A stretch of 14,966 nucleotides of DNA from Stephanodiscus triporus (Eukaryota; Bacillariophyta; Thalassiosirophyceae; Thalassiosirales; Thalassiosiraceae), in contig JALLAZ010000477.1 in the NCBI GenBank assembly GCA_036939755.1, forward strand, positions 1 to 14,966. Direction: 5' to 3'. Of this stretch, positions 1 through 9,036 are shown piece after piece. The number at the start of each line of letters is the position of its first letter. The first letter of the stretch is position 1. Both the position numbers and the translations under genes were made by a program. The notes below the pieces were generated by a model that was not told the DNA's origin, did not search any database, and was given only the letters and a program-made list of their open reading frames with translations.

Positions 1-2
1 AT

Positions 3-329
3 GCGCCCGCCGATGGGCCGACCGAGGGAACGACCATCCACGATGCCTATCAACAGGTGCCCGGAGGCGGCTCAAGCATCCGCAACATGGCACCGTTGAT
101 CGCCGTCGCGGGAGGATTGGCCGCAATGTCCTTGCTCGTCACCGGCTTGTATCGTATGAGGAAGGCCAAGAATGGAACGCAGGATGAAAAGTCCATCGAT
201 GGCCAGTCGACTGTGAATCGCTCCATCGACTCGACCAGCTTGGTTGAGAGCGTCGAAATGGGCGAGATGCTGCCGACTGTCGAGCCAAGGATATCATTTT
301 TGGAACGTTCGCACCTGGCTTGGCAATGA
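3..329 (+). CDS. C-terminal end of a single-pass membrane protein (5' partial)
   Basis: The frame is open from base 3 to a TGA at 327-329 with no need for an internal start, so the gene begins outside the window. The visible 108 residues hold a short polar stretch, one hydrophobic segment (from about NMAPLIAVAGG to LLVTGLY), then RMRKAK and a roughly 65-residue polar tail rich in Ser, Asp and Glu. A basic cluster right after the hydrophobic segment suggests a tail facing the cytosol, that is a type I protein with its larger part outside or in a lumen. I do not recognise a family. The layout resembles that of the protein at 9037-10068, but I see no convincing sequence similarity in the tails. 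The 3' end is somewhat uncertain because the other two frames also stay open for a while past 270, so a small intron near the end cannot be excluded. Confidence 0.6.
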   Translation, partial: APADGPTEGTTIHDAYQQVPGGGSSIRNMAPLIAVAGGLAAMSLLVTGLYRMRKAKNGTQDEKSIDGQSTVNRSIDSTSLVESVEMGEMLPTVEPRISFLERSHLAWQ

Positions 330-955
330 AAGGATCGAGGACAACGTAGATGCTGTTCGCAACAAAAACAGCTCCGGATCGAAAGAGATGTCATGTGAGA
401 AGTTCTGTTATGGGAAAAATCAGCCGGGTTGAGTACATAGACTTCGAATAAACAAAAATGACATAGTATCAGAGTTTGTTTCTTTAATGCGTCTATCGCA
501 TCTAAGATCATCGCTTGAGAACGGTCGAGCTCCCAGGACTGGAATGTTGATCAACAACGTCCTTCCAGTCAACCACCATCCGATCTACGGTCCCGTTGGG
601 ATGATGAATTGCTCGGGCCGAAGGTATGCTCGCCATCCTCGCATTGTCTTGCTCAAATCGGTAGAGGAAATTTAGAGTAGTAGACAGAGATGGAGGAAAG
701 AGGTAATAGAGACCATGGTGGACAATTCTCTCTATTTCGCCCAGCTTTGAAATCGTGGAGGATGCCATCAATTGCAGTCGTGACATCGAGTCTGTCTTGG
801 GCGAGATGAGAAGGGAAATACATTTGGTCAAAGTAGATAGAATAATTAGTACTCGGCTTTACTGTCTTTGAACGATCGTATCTTTATAAAGGGGATAAAT
901 TCTAGCACGAGTCAAAGACCTAAATCTGACCGCAATGATAAATGTTTGAAGGAGG
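330..955. other. Convergent intergenic region, no gene supported
   Basis: This 626-base stretch separates the stop of the membrane-protein fragment (+) from the stop of XPO1 (-), so it should hold two 3' UTRs. It contains one AATAAA near its left end. A 107-codon open frame on the minus strand (508-831) has no recognisable motif and mixed composition; I do not call it a gene. No RNA gene or repeat is evident. Confidence 0.5.
447..452 (+). promoter_or_regulatory. Polyadenylation-like hexamer AATAAA
   Basis: A canonical AATAAA lies 118 bases after the stop of the membrane-protein fragment, in the right orientation and in an AT-rich stretch. Protists do not use the hexamer strictly, so this is only a plausible 3'-end signal. 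Confidence 0.3.
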
Positions 956-3900
956 TCAAAGGTCCTCATCGACAATTTCGGAGGGTTTCAAGAGACCAGG
1001 GACAGCATTCCTGTGGGCTTCACGGGCGTCCAATTGCTGCCTTTGTTGTGCATCTTGCTCTTCTCCGAAGAGACCACTGTTGTCTTCTGCACTGAATTCT
1101 TTCAACTGGATCAAGAAATCGCGCAAATGTGTTTTGAATGTCAGTAAATCCATCTTGAGATCTAACATACCATCAACGAAGTTAGAGACCTGGGTTGGAG
1201 TTAGATTAGGGAAGCTTTTTAGAAGTAGATCTGATATGTGACCACGGAGAAAAGCTGGATTGGCCATTCCTGGGTGTACATTCGGATCAAAGAGCGGTAC
1301 AGTAACTTGGTTCATTTGGACAAGGTGAAACATGTAGCGCAGCAATGTAGCGTGCATTTTGAAACCAGACTTGTGAAGACGGTCAGTCATAACAGCAAAC
1401 ACATCCTGAATGAGTGCAAGCAAGTACTGTTGGTAGAAACCCTGCGCAACGTTGGGTGTTTTGCCAACATTTTGGAGCAGCTCAAGGAGAATATTGAGGC
1501 CCTGGTCAAATGACAGAGAGAGAGAGTCAGCAATGAGTTTGTAGCTCAAATATCAGCGGTGTATTAATGAGACTTACAGTATCAGACACATTGCGTTCGG
1601 TGTGCTTTATGGCCCACACGACAGAATCTACGACAAGCTTCTGGTGTCCTGGAGGGATGTTGAAAAGTGCCTGAAAACAGTGCGTGTCGACAGCCTGATA
1701 GAGGAAACGGGGAAAACATCTGAGAAGAATCTGGCCAATACAACACGGCAGATAATAATGTCATACAACTTACGCGGATAAACTCAAAAAAACGGATTCT
1801 GTGCTCAGGAAAATCTTCGAAATTCACTGTGATCATCTGCAGAGTACATTCAAAGACTGAATCCATGATACGAGGAACATCGCCGAGAATGTTGCTCTTC
1901 AGCTTCTCCACAACAGTGGTGAAAAGAGTCAATACCTCAGGATCACGGGAAGTTGGAATGTTGCGCTGGTAATCTCCTAATATGGGGTCAAGAACTGGCG
2001 GGATAAACCCTTGCGCTACTGCCTGCGGATCAGCCTCAGGTGGGCCGCTCTTTTCAATGAAGACTATCAGAAGCCGGAGAACCTCTTTTTTGGCACTGCG
2101 CATTGTCCGAACAAGACTCAGCTGCGTGGCACCTGGGCCTTTCTCAGCAATTGTATGAGATATACGCTCCGAGTAAACCTTGTAGACATTGAGCAAATCC
2201 ATGAAGAAAGTCTGCAACTGATTTGCGTAGATGGAACCAATCGAACCACATGTCTTGTTATTGGTTTTCAGAATCTTTATGATTTCTTTGATGGTGTTTG
2301 GCTCAACAAGGGACTCAACGTTGGTGTTGGCTTCTTGCATTATCATTTTCCACCTGCGATTTGGCATCTCCATAAGTTTCTCTAGTAGCTCTGCGCGGTT
2401 TACCGTAACAGCTGGCCCTTTATCACTCAGCATAGTCCCCACAGCCTCATAAAAGGCATGGATTTGGTGCGGTTCCAAATCACTGATGATGCTAGGCATA
2501 GTTTCAACGAGCTCAACGATAAATGGAACCCGTTCATCCGTTTGCAGTGAAACAAATTTCCGCTTGCATTTGGTGGCTATTTTCAGAAAAGTATCACAAG
2601 CCATGTCTTGTACACCTGGATGCACTTCATGCATGAATTCAAACAATTTGTTCACAACTGTGGATTGTGATGATGAGTATGGGTTTTAGACGACGAAAAC
2701 AAATTAAACGAAATCATGCGGAAACAATAATAATACATCCGATGAAAAGCCTTCACCAAAAAGATGGCGGGAGGAGGGGAGGGGGGGCGGAGGAGATGAC
2801 TGAATCGATCGCATTTAAGACTTTCGCAATCGCTCAATCCCTCACACCTCCTTTGACGTGCCCCCACTCTGCCCATATGGCCCCATTTCTCTATCCCCAT
2901 ACCCACCCACACGATCACAACGAGGAATATGGCTGACATCAAACGAGAGTAGTCTATATTGAACTCACCCGTTTTCAGAAATTTCCAATGAGCCTTCAAG
3001 AAGCGAGGATATTGACCCACCACATACATGATGTTACTGGCAACGACTGCTTTGTTATCCTTTCCTCGTTTCTGTTCGCAAAGACCAAGGAGATCTTTGA
3101 TAACGGTGACAAGGAATCGCTTTTCCTCGTCTTCTGTCATGGCACCCGAAATTGACCCAATAGCCCAGCAGAGAGTGTTCAGATTATTCCATGACCATTC
3201 TGAACCATTTACTTGCGCTGTGAGCTTAGAAAGCATAATGCTCTCTGTGTCATCGCAGTTGAGATGAGTCAAATACACCAGTGTCTCCCTCATGGTTTTG
3301 TATTGTGCAATGACATCTGTATCTTTGGTAGTTTCTCGAACTATGTCACCATTCTCATCCTCGACAATAAGAACTTCTTCGGGCTTGGCCATTTTTTCTA
3401 TCATTACCTTGCGAACTGAAGTGAGAACTGGACCATAGATGTACTTCCGGCTCGAAGAAGAGGACCTGTTGCTTCCAAGGTTGAGAACATTTGAATGGAG
3501 AGGTGTAGGTGTGTTGAACTCATTTTCATTCTGAAAAAGGTCGTGTGCTAGTATGTACCACTCCTCAAGGCAGATTCGAAATATTTCCAGATCGTCAACC
3601 TCAGACACTCGTACTAGATAGAACAGTCCAGCAATAAGATACTGCTGCGTATCAGGCGTCTCAAGAGCTTTCAAGTGCGATTTGAAGAATCCTGTGAAGA
3701 ACAGGGCAAGACGCTGAATGAATAAACAATCGTCGTCGGATCCGTTTTCAAAAGGCTGCGTCAAGTCCGTTTCGGGGCTAAAAATGCGCCCAAGCTGAGC
3801 CAAAAAACCGACGAAAAGCTTGCGAAAGACTTCGTCATATTCGGGATCAAGGTCGGCGAGACTACCAATCTCGGTTAGACAATCAAGCGTATCATTGCGA

Positions 3901-4768
3901 AAAAGTGGCTCGGGGAAGAATTTACTCAATAGAGTGTCGACCAAACTGGTCTGGAAGATGAATCCCAGAGGAATCCATGTCAGGAAGCGTTGCAATGTCT
4001 GTAGAGTAACTTTTAATAGGCTTGGGCGTTGGCTGTGATCGAGGATAAATTCACAGAGGTGGTATATCGCTACGAATTCGCTGTTCAGACTTTCTTTCAT
4101 CGTTTTCACCTTCTGGGTCACCATTTGGTCACGGGAAAAGTCGAAGATTTCTTCGCTCAAGAGCTTCAAAATATTCATGTTGTTCTCGCATAAAACTTCG
4201 CTCGTCTTCGAACTCCCAACGAGATCCGGAATGAAGGAAACCCAGTTGTGAGGCCATTCCTGTTTCAGGATCTGCACGAGTGTAAGATTCAACTTAGAAA
4301 GAAAAAAACGCTCGCTATTTGCTAGGGTCTCATCCGATGACACCTGAATAACTTTTCCAACAACATAATTCTTGATACCCTCGCGCTGCTCAGTTGGGAG
4401 GACTTTCCACCTGATAGATGACAAAAAGTGAGTGAGATCGATGGGTGGTTGGGAAGGAAAAAATTGACTACATGACATGAAAACACACACCTTGTGCGGA
4501 TGACATCATCGAGCACTTGGAGGCCGAAAAAACGACTTTGGGGGTTCTGCGCCCGCTCCATTATCGTATCGGCCTTCGTCCATAGGTGTTCCGTCTCTTG
4601 CAACGCCATGAGCGCCTTATTCGCCATGGCGCGATTCGGGTCCGTGGGAGAATACGCGGCATTAACGACATCATCGAGCAATTCGACGTCGAAATCGTTC
4701 CCCTCGGGGTTGATGAGCTTCTGCGCCGCGGCCTCGATCCCGATCGACGCAATCCTTGAGGTCGCCAT
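956..4768 (-). CDS. XPO1: Exportin-1 (CRM1), nuclear export receptor; five exons
   Basis: Exons, in transcript order: 4768-4491, 4410-2969, 2657-1774, 1694-1578, 1501-956. Joined they give 1088 residues, against 1071 in human. The ATG at 4768 is preceded nine bases upstream by an in-frame TAA, which fixes the start. Exportin-1 is a karyopherin-beta superhelix that, with RanGTP, carries proteins with leucine-rich export signals through nuclear pores. Seen here: an importin-beta N-terminal-like region (residues about 35-110, joined as IRTRWKVLP across intron 1), the exportin-1 repeat region (for example [13 protein letters not shown]), an acidic loop ([12 protein letters not shown]), and the highly conserved groove segment [20 protein letters not shown] with Cys537, the equivalent of human Cys528. 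The CRM1 C-terminal region ends in an acidic tail ([10 protein letters not shown]). Every junction falls where the human alignment continues without gap. A Ser-rich patch (NRSSSSSRK) sits in a loop. It is divergent from SDHC. Confidence 0.96.
1502..1577 (-). other. XPO1 intron 4 (76 nt)
   Basis: Donor GTAAGT after GATACT, acceptor GACCAG before GGCCTC. Phase 0; joins RNVSDT to [11 protein letters not shown]. It has a CT-repeat pyrimidine tract ahead of the acceptor on the transcribed strand. Confidence 0.92.
1695..1773 (-). other. XPO1 intron 3 (79 nt)
   Basis: Donor GTAAGT after TTTATCCGC, acceptor CTATCAG before GCTGTCGAC. Phase 0; joins FFEFIR to AVDTHCF, where the human protein has an equivalent AVNSHCF. 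Confidence 0.92.
2658..2968 (-). other. XPO1 intron 2 (311 nt)
   Basis: Donor GTGAGT, acceptor CCACAG, phase 1; splicing gives [13 protein letters not shown], matching the family. It is about four times longer than the other introns in this gene and holds a long C-rich stretch on the transcribed strand (around 2765-2795). The upstream exon frame stays open through the whole intron. Confidence 0.92.
4411..4490 (-). other. XPO1 intron 1 (80 nt)
   Basis: Donor GTGTGT after CGCACAAG and acceptor CTATCAG. Phase 2: the split codon makes Arg93, restoring IRTRWK as in other exportin-1 proteins. Confidence 0.92.
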
Positions 4769-5466
4769 TGAGTCGGTTTAGCGTTTCAGGATCAAGCGCC
4801 TCTGTAATTGGTAATTTTTTGTGACGATTCCCTGCGCATGAAATGATATGGTCGAACGACGGGGACATGATGAGACGCCGCAACGACAAAATAAAGAAGG
4901 GGATAAAATTCGTCTAGCCGCACTCACTCGTGGCGAGCCTCTTTGACGGGAGCGGGATTTATGGTGCACGAAAACGCCCGACCTATGAATAATTTAGAGC
5001 GCCAAACGATGCCTCTGTGGCCTACCTTGTTTTTTTGGAGCGGCTTTGGATCCCTACCACTGAGGCTTCAACGCTCTGATTGGTGGCGGTGTGAGTGATA
5101 AATTTGGCAATTTTTTTTGAGGGGGGGGGTGATGCATGGCAACGGTCGTGATCTATCTATCGTTAACTCCTCAGAGAGTACACTCTACACCATACGTATC
5201 ATAAAAGCATACCCGCGGGTTGGAGTACTTACCACAAAACTTTTGAATCCTTTTTAATCGAAACTCTCCCCCGAAAAAAAGCTCGACGAATTCCGACGAA
5301 GAATTGACGAAGACTCCGAGGGGGTACTCCTTATTTGGCTAGGTCAGCCGGCTAGACCTAGAACAGCCGGCCGCCGACAGATGCAGACCTTCGCTTCATC
5401 AATGATCTTTTTTTCTTCTCTCACACAACATCGTCTATCTACAAATAATAATAATAACGCATCGCC
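4769..5466. promoter_or_regulatory. Shared divergent upstream region of XPO1 and SDHC
   Basis: The two ATGs face away from each other across 698 bases, so both promoters and 5' leaders lie here. Visible elements: an ATTGG (inverted CCAAT) at 5079-5083; a T-run followed by nine G at 5121-5129; a near-palindrome at 5339-5361; and a pyrimidine-rich stretch (about 5405-5427) followed by ACAACATC that could be an initiator for SDHC. An ATG at 5381 opens an 83-codon frame overlapping the SDHC start. If transcription starts upstream of it, this would be an inhibitory upstream frame; if it starts in the pyrimidine stretch, the frame is irrelevant. Assigning function to any of these is inference. Confidence 0.5.
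5339..5361. repeat. 23-bp near-palindrome upstream of SDHC
   Basis: CTAGGTC (5339-5345) and GACCTAG (5355-5361) are exact reverse complements flanking AGCCGGCT, which is itself palindromic. The CAGCCGGC half of the core is repeated at 5364-5371, 19 bases downstream. It lies 105-127 bases upstream of the SDHC ATG. It could be a dimeric factor site or a leader hairpin. Confidence 0.5.
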
Positions 5467-6066
5467 ATGTTCCGAACGACATCTTCCGCCGTGGCGAAAT
5501 TCGCCCGTCGTCAACTCTCGCCCAACGTCAATCTCGCCTCCGCCGCCTCCGCGACCCTCCCGCCATCTTCGCCGCCATCGTCGGACCTTGGCCGCAACTC
5601 TGGCCTTGCCCGACAGTCGTCCCGATCGATGACCATCCTCTCCAAAGAGTCCAAGGAAGTATTCAAGAAGGAGAATTACTCCGCGAGGATGGCCGCCACG
5701 GCCAGGCCCGTATCCCCCCACGTCACCATCTACGCCTTCCCCGCCTGCGCGTTGTCGTCGATCACGACCCGCGTCACCGGTTGCGCATTGTCGTTCGGAT
5801 CGGCGGGACTCGGCATGGTCGAGATCCTGGGCGGGAACGGCGCCGCCCTCGACCTAATGTCGACGGTCGGGAGCGCCAACGTCGCGATCGTCGCCGGGGC
5901 CAAGTTTGCGGTCGCATTCCCCATCGTATATCACTACCTCGGCGGCCTAAGGCACATAATCTGGGATAACAATCCGGAGATGCTTAGCAACGTCGACGTG
6001 GAGAAGGCGAGCTACGTTTTGGTCGGGACGAGCTTGCTTTTGAGCGGCGTGGCCGTATTCGTGTGA
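5467..6066 (+). CDS. SDHC: Succinate dehydrogenase cytochrome b subunit (complex II, SDHC/Sdh3)
   Basis: 199 residues, no intron needed, ATG in a GCC context. SDHC anchors complex II in the mitochondrial inner membrane, shares the heme b with SDHD and helps form the ubiquinone pocket. Residues 1-60 are Arg/Ser/Ala-rich with almost no acids, typical of a cleavable mitochondrial presequence. The family signature follows: RPVSPHVTIY (80-89), SSITTRVTG (97-105), and HYLGGLRHIIWD (156-167). His156 matches the E. coli SdhC His84 heme ligand; Ser98 and Arg102 match the quinone-site Ser27 and Arg31. Three hydrophobic helices lie at about 96-118, 138-160 and 181-199, the last ending at the C-terminus as usual. 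The His that normally precedes the conserved Arg is Thr101 here. The 5' half of the gene is GC-rich. Identification is firm; residue equivalences are from memory of the family. Confidence 0.95.
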   Translation: MFRTTSSAVAKFARRQLSPNVNLASAASATLPPSSPPSSDLGRNSGLARQSSRSMTILSKESKEVFKKENYSARMAATARPVSPHVTIYAFPACALSSITTRVTGCALSFGSAGLGMVEILGGNGAALDLMSTVGSANVAIVAGAKFAVAFPIVYHYLGGLRHIIWDNNPEMLSNVDVEKASYVLVGTSLLLSGVAVFV

Positions 6067-7177
6067 AATGAAAACGATTTGTTGTGGATCTGTCGGAGGT
6101 GAGGGGGGGGGGGAGGTGTGTATAGAGAGAATAGGTCAGACTCGTGAATGTCATCCGTTTTTTGATCCCGCGAGGATTACGGTGTGCTGGATGCTACTTA
6201 CGTCATGAACAATTCTAGACGGAGTGTCCTTTTTGGATGGAGGATACTACGAGCTAGACATGGGTCGACGTTGCCCTATCAACTATTTGTTTGTCATTGT
6301 TGTTAAAAGATCAAATCATTCCCAACAAAGTATATTTTTATAGCATTGTATTTACTTGGTGTGTAACCGAGTACACAATAAGATATGTTCTAGGAGGGTG
6401 GGCTGCCTTTGAATGCTTTGAGCATTGATCCCTAGCTATTTTTTAGTCAACCAGCCAAGTCAATAGATAAGAATTTGCGCACATAATCTTGTTTTGGCGA
6501 GGATAGATATTATGGAGTCTGTTCTCTAGAGGGCAACACCGGACACTCAAAGTATTGTGACTATTACATATTCATTCATTCATTCATTTATTCATCAACA
6601 AATAAACAGAGAGTTACTCTATTACAGCCGGATGATAGCTAAACGCGCGCAACCCTCAATGTTATGTGCGGCGAGTGACTCGAATAATAATATGATCGTT
6701 CCCCCCCATTGAACTGCCCACCTCGGAGTGTGTGAAAAAACAACGTGATCACCTTTCGATATTTTACCGATAATGAATGAAAGATGCAGGATCGGCAGAA
6801 ATGATGATCCCTTCCCCCCTCCGATGAGGAGACGATGACAAACCATGTGACAATCAATTGTAGCTCTCAATATGACCCGCTACGTCACTTCCTGTGACCG
6901 CAAACCCTTCGGTCCCGAAAGTGGTTCAATTTCCAGAAGTGGTTTTTGACTTGTACATACGCACGGGATCCTCCTAAGATCCAATTTTGATTGGGATTTT
7001 CTACCACGCGTTGTACATTCGCCGGGGAAACAAAGAAAATTCGAAGGGGCTCGCTGGTCAAACATGTAACTAAACCGCTACCCCGCTTCCTCTTGCTCAC
7101 GCCTCGCACACAACCTCCGCCAAACAAACGCTTTCAATACTCCTCCCACACGTGGTCCAGTAGCATACCACTCCATC
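6067..7177. other. Intergenic region between SDHC and the sugar porter
   Basis: 1111 bases without a supportable gene. It should hold the SDHC 3' UTR and the porter promoter. Visible items: an 11-base G run at 6103-6113 shortly after the SDHC stop; an ATTC tetranucleotide repeat at 6570-6593 followed by AATAAA at 6601-6606; and a CACGTG palindrome (within CCACACGTGG) at 7149-7154, 24 bases before the porter ATG. Open frames on the minus strand (6622-6870, 6885-7127) show no protein-like features. Confidence 0.45.
6570..6593 (+). repeat. ATTC tetranucleotide microsatellite
   Basis: Four perfect ATTC units (6570-6585), then ATTT and ATTC. Short simple repeat in AT-rich intergenic DNA. Confidence 0.85.
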
Positions 7178-8746
7178 ATGTTGTCGTCGTCCGCTACAGC
7201 CAACGGTACCATTAGTCGACGGCCAAACGTATACACAATAGGATCTTGTGTCGTTGCTTCGTCCGGCGCTCTTCTCTTTGGACTAGACATCGGGATAACC
7301 GGCGGAGTCATCGCCATGCCGTCGTTTCTTGAAAAGTTCTTTCCTGACATACTTGAATCACAGCAAGATAGTGCGAACACAGGCAATTCAAATTCATACT
7401 GTGCATATGATAGCCAGTTGTTGTCCCTTTTCACCAGCTCTTTCTTCCTGGCAGGGATGCTATCGTCTGTGTTCGCCTCTTGGCTCACTGAAAGACATGG
7501 TCGTAAAGCAAGCATGTGTCTTGGGGCAGCACTCTACTTGCTGGGATCAATTCTCGGTGTGACAGCGGCCAATACGCCTACGCTCATTATTGGCAGGATT
7601 ATACTTGGATTCGGATGCGGCTTCGCCAATGTATCAGTGCCAGTATTTCTGAGTGAGCTACCACCAAGTTCCTCGCGCGGTGCTCTTCAGACTTGCTTCC
7701 AGGTCTTCGTAAATATTGGTATTGTGTTCGCAGGAATCATCAATTACTACACCAGTCGTGTTGATAATGGTTGGCGCATTTCATTGGGGACATTTATCCC
7801 GCCAGCTCTAGTTTTACTCATTGGCTGTTTCTTTCTTCCCGAAACGCCAGCCTTCCTATACAGTTCAAACAATGTCGTGAAAGCTCGGGCGACACTGCAG
7901 CAGTTGCGCGGGGCTGGTACAAATATTGACAACGAATTTGCCTCAATTGAGCGCGATGCTCAAGAAGCCATGAAATTTGGCAATTTTTCGCAGCAGCTTC
8001 GAACTTTGCTGTCTCGCCCTTACCGCGGCGAGCTGACAGTAGCGTGCTGTGTAGCCATATTCTCACAGCTGACCGGCATCAATTCGATGCTCTATTATAC
8101 TGCTGTGCTCTTCAGCAGTACTAGCGGAGGAAATGACTCAGGTCTCGCACAAGCAATTGCTGTTTCTGCAGTCTTGTTAGGTGGAGCATTGACAAGCCTC
8201 GTTGTTATCGATAGAGTGGGACGAAGGACACTGCTCATGGCAGGTGGTATGATTATGTGTATTCTACAGACAGCTACATCGGTTTTGCTTCTTAACGTTG
8301 TGGATCCTTATAGTTTGGTCGGGCCGTCCCCAGCTGCTTCAAACGTTTTGTTGGTGTTGATATGCCTTTTCACCTATGCCTTCGGATGGAGCTGGGGGCC
8401 TCTTGGATGGTCCATACCAGTCGAAAGCCAAACACAGTCGACACGGGCGGCTGCTTCGACTTTCAGTGTGGTGACGAACTTCTTTATCGTGTTTCTAACA
8501 ACGCAATTGTTCTTGCCTATGTTTTGCGTAATGCAATGGGGTACATTTCTCTTCTTCGCCTGTTTCGATCTCATAATGTCTGCCTTCGCTTGGAAGCTTG
8601 TTGTTGAAACAAGAGGAATACCAATCCATGATATGCGCCGAGAATTCCAATCGCATTCATACTGGAAAAGATATGCACAAGAACAAATCCACGCGCCTGC
8701 AAATAATTTGATTGTCGATTCCACCTCCGATTCATATGAGCAGTAG
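7178..8746 (+). CDS. STP-type sugar/H+ symporter (MFS sugar porter)
   Basis: 522 residues, intronless, twelve hydrophobic segments; probably a plasma-membrane proton-coupled monosaccharide importer. Family marks: FGLDIGITGGV (34-44) with Asp37, the proton-linked acid of STPs; HGRK (107-110); GRIILGFGCGFANVSVPVFL from 139 with Arg140; RGALQTCFQ (167-175) with Gln175; PETP (221-224); SQLTGIN (296-302); DRVGRR (345-350); GWSWGPLGW (403-411); ETRG (477-480) and GIPIHDM. Cys75 and Cys450 match the pair that forms the lid-domain disulfide described for Arabidopsis STP10, which places it in the plant/algal STP branch rather than among GLUTs. Against STP10 numbering, positions equivalent to Gln295 and Asn332 are Ser296 and Leu333, while Gln297, Asn302, Trp411 and Asn434 are kept, so the substrate may differ from glucose. 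The start has A at -3. It is convergent with the next gene. Confidence 0.9.
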   Translation: MLSSSATANGTISRRPNVYTIGSCVVASSGALLFGLDIGITGGVIAMPSFLEKFFPDILESQQDSANTGNSNSYCAYDSQLLSLFTSSFFLAGMLSSVFASWLTERHGRKASMCLGAALYLLGSILGVTAANTPTLIIGRIILGFGCGFANVSVPVFLSELPPSSSRGALQTCFQVFVNIGIVFAGIINYYTSRVDNGWRISLGTFIPPALVLLIGCFFLPETPAFLYSSNNVVKARATLQQLRGAGTNIDNEFASIERDAQEAMKFGNFSQQLRTLLSRPYRGELTVACCVAIFSQLTGINSMLYYTAVLFSSTSGGNDSGLAQAIAVSAVLLGGALTSLVVIDRVGRRTLLMAGGMIMCILQTATSVLLLNVVDPYSLVGPSPAASNVLLVLICLFTYAFGWSWGPLGWSIPVESQTQSTRAAASTFSVVTNFFIVFLTTQLFLPMFCVMQWGTFLFFACFDLIMSAFAWKLVVETRGIPIHDMRREFQSHSYWKRYAQEQIHAPANNLIVDSTSDSYEQ

Positions 8747-9036
8747 GATTAATTACGCTCGCAGGAAAATATCGTCAAGCTGGAAACTGTGGTGCCTCCC
8801 TACCATACCAGTAGAAGACGAGGGTGGAAATTAGGAACGTATGTGTATTAAATGTATGGATATATTGATCAAATGCACAATAATAACAAACATCAAATAC
8901 AGATTAATAACTTAAATTATGCATGTAGTACGTTAAACTCATTCCTCAAAACAACCAAACATGGATTCAAACAAAAACGTAATCGTGCGTATTATATGAA
9001 TGATGCCAATGGTAAAAACCAAATCCTACGCTATTG
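8747..9036. other. Convergent 3' region between sugar porter and membrane protein
   Basis: 290 AT-rich bases holding the 3' UTRs of two genes that run toward each other. No terminator-like structure, repeat or gene is evident. Confidence 0.4.

Noticed and set aside
50..511. 153-codon minus-strand frame
   Set aside because: Antisense to the membrane-protein fragment, which has a coherent helix and basic stop.
508..831. 107-codon minus-strand frame downstream of XPO1
   Set aside because: No motif, no compositional sign of coding, and it lies where the XPO1 3' UTR is expected.
5381..5632. 83-codon frame overlapping the SDHC start
   Set aside because: Low-complexity Ser/Pro/Arg content and overlap with the SDHC presequence; kept only as a possible upstream frame.
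7078..7515. 145-codon minus-strand frame
   Set aside because: Antisense to the start of the sugar porter, with no motif of its own.
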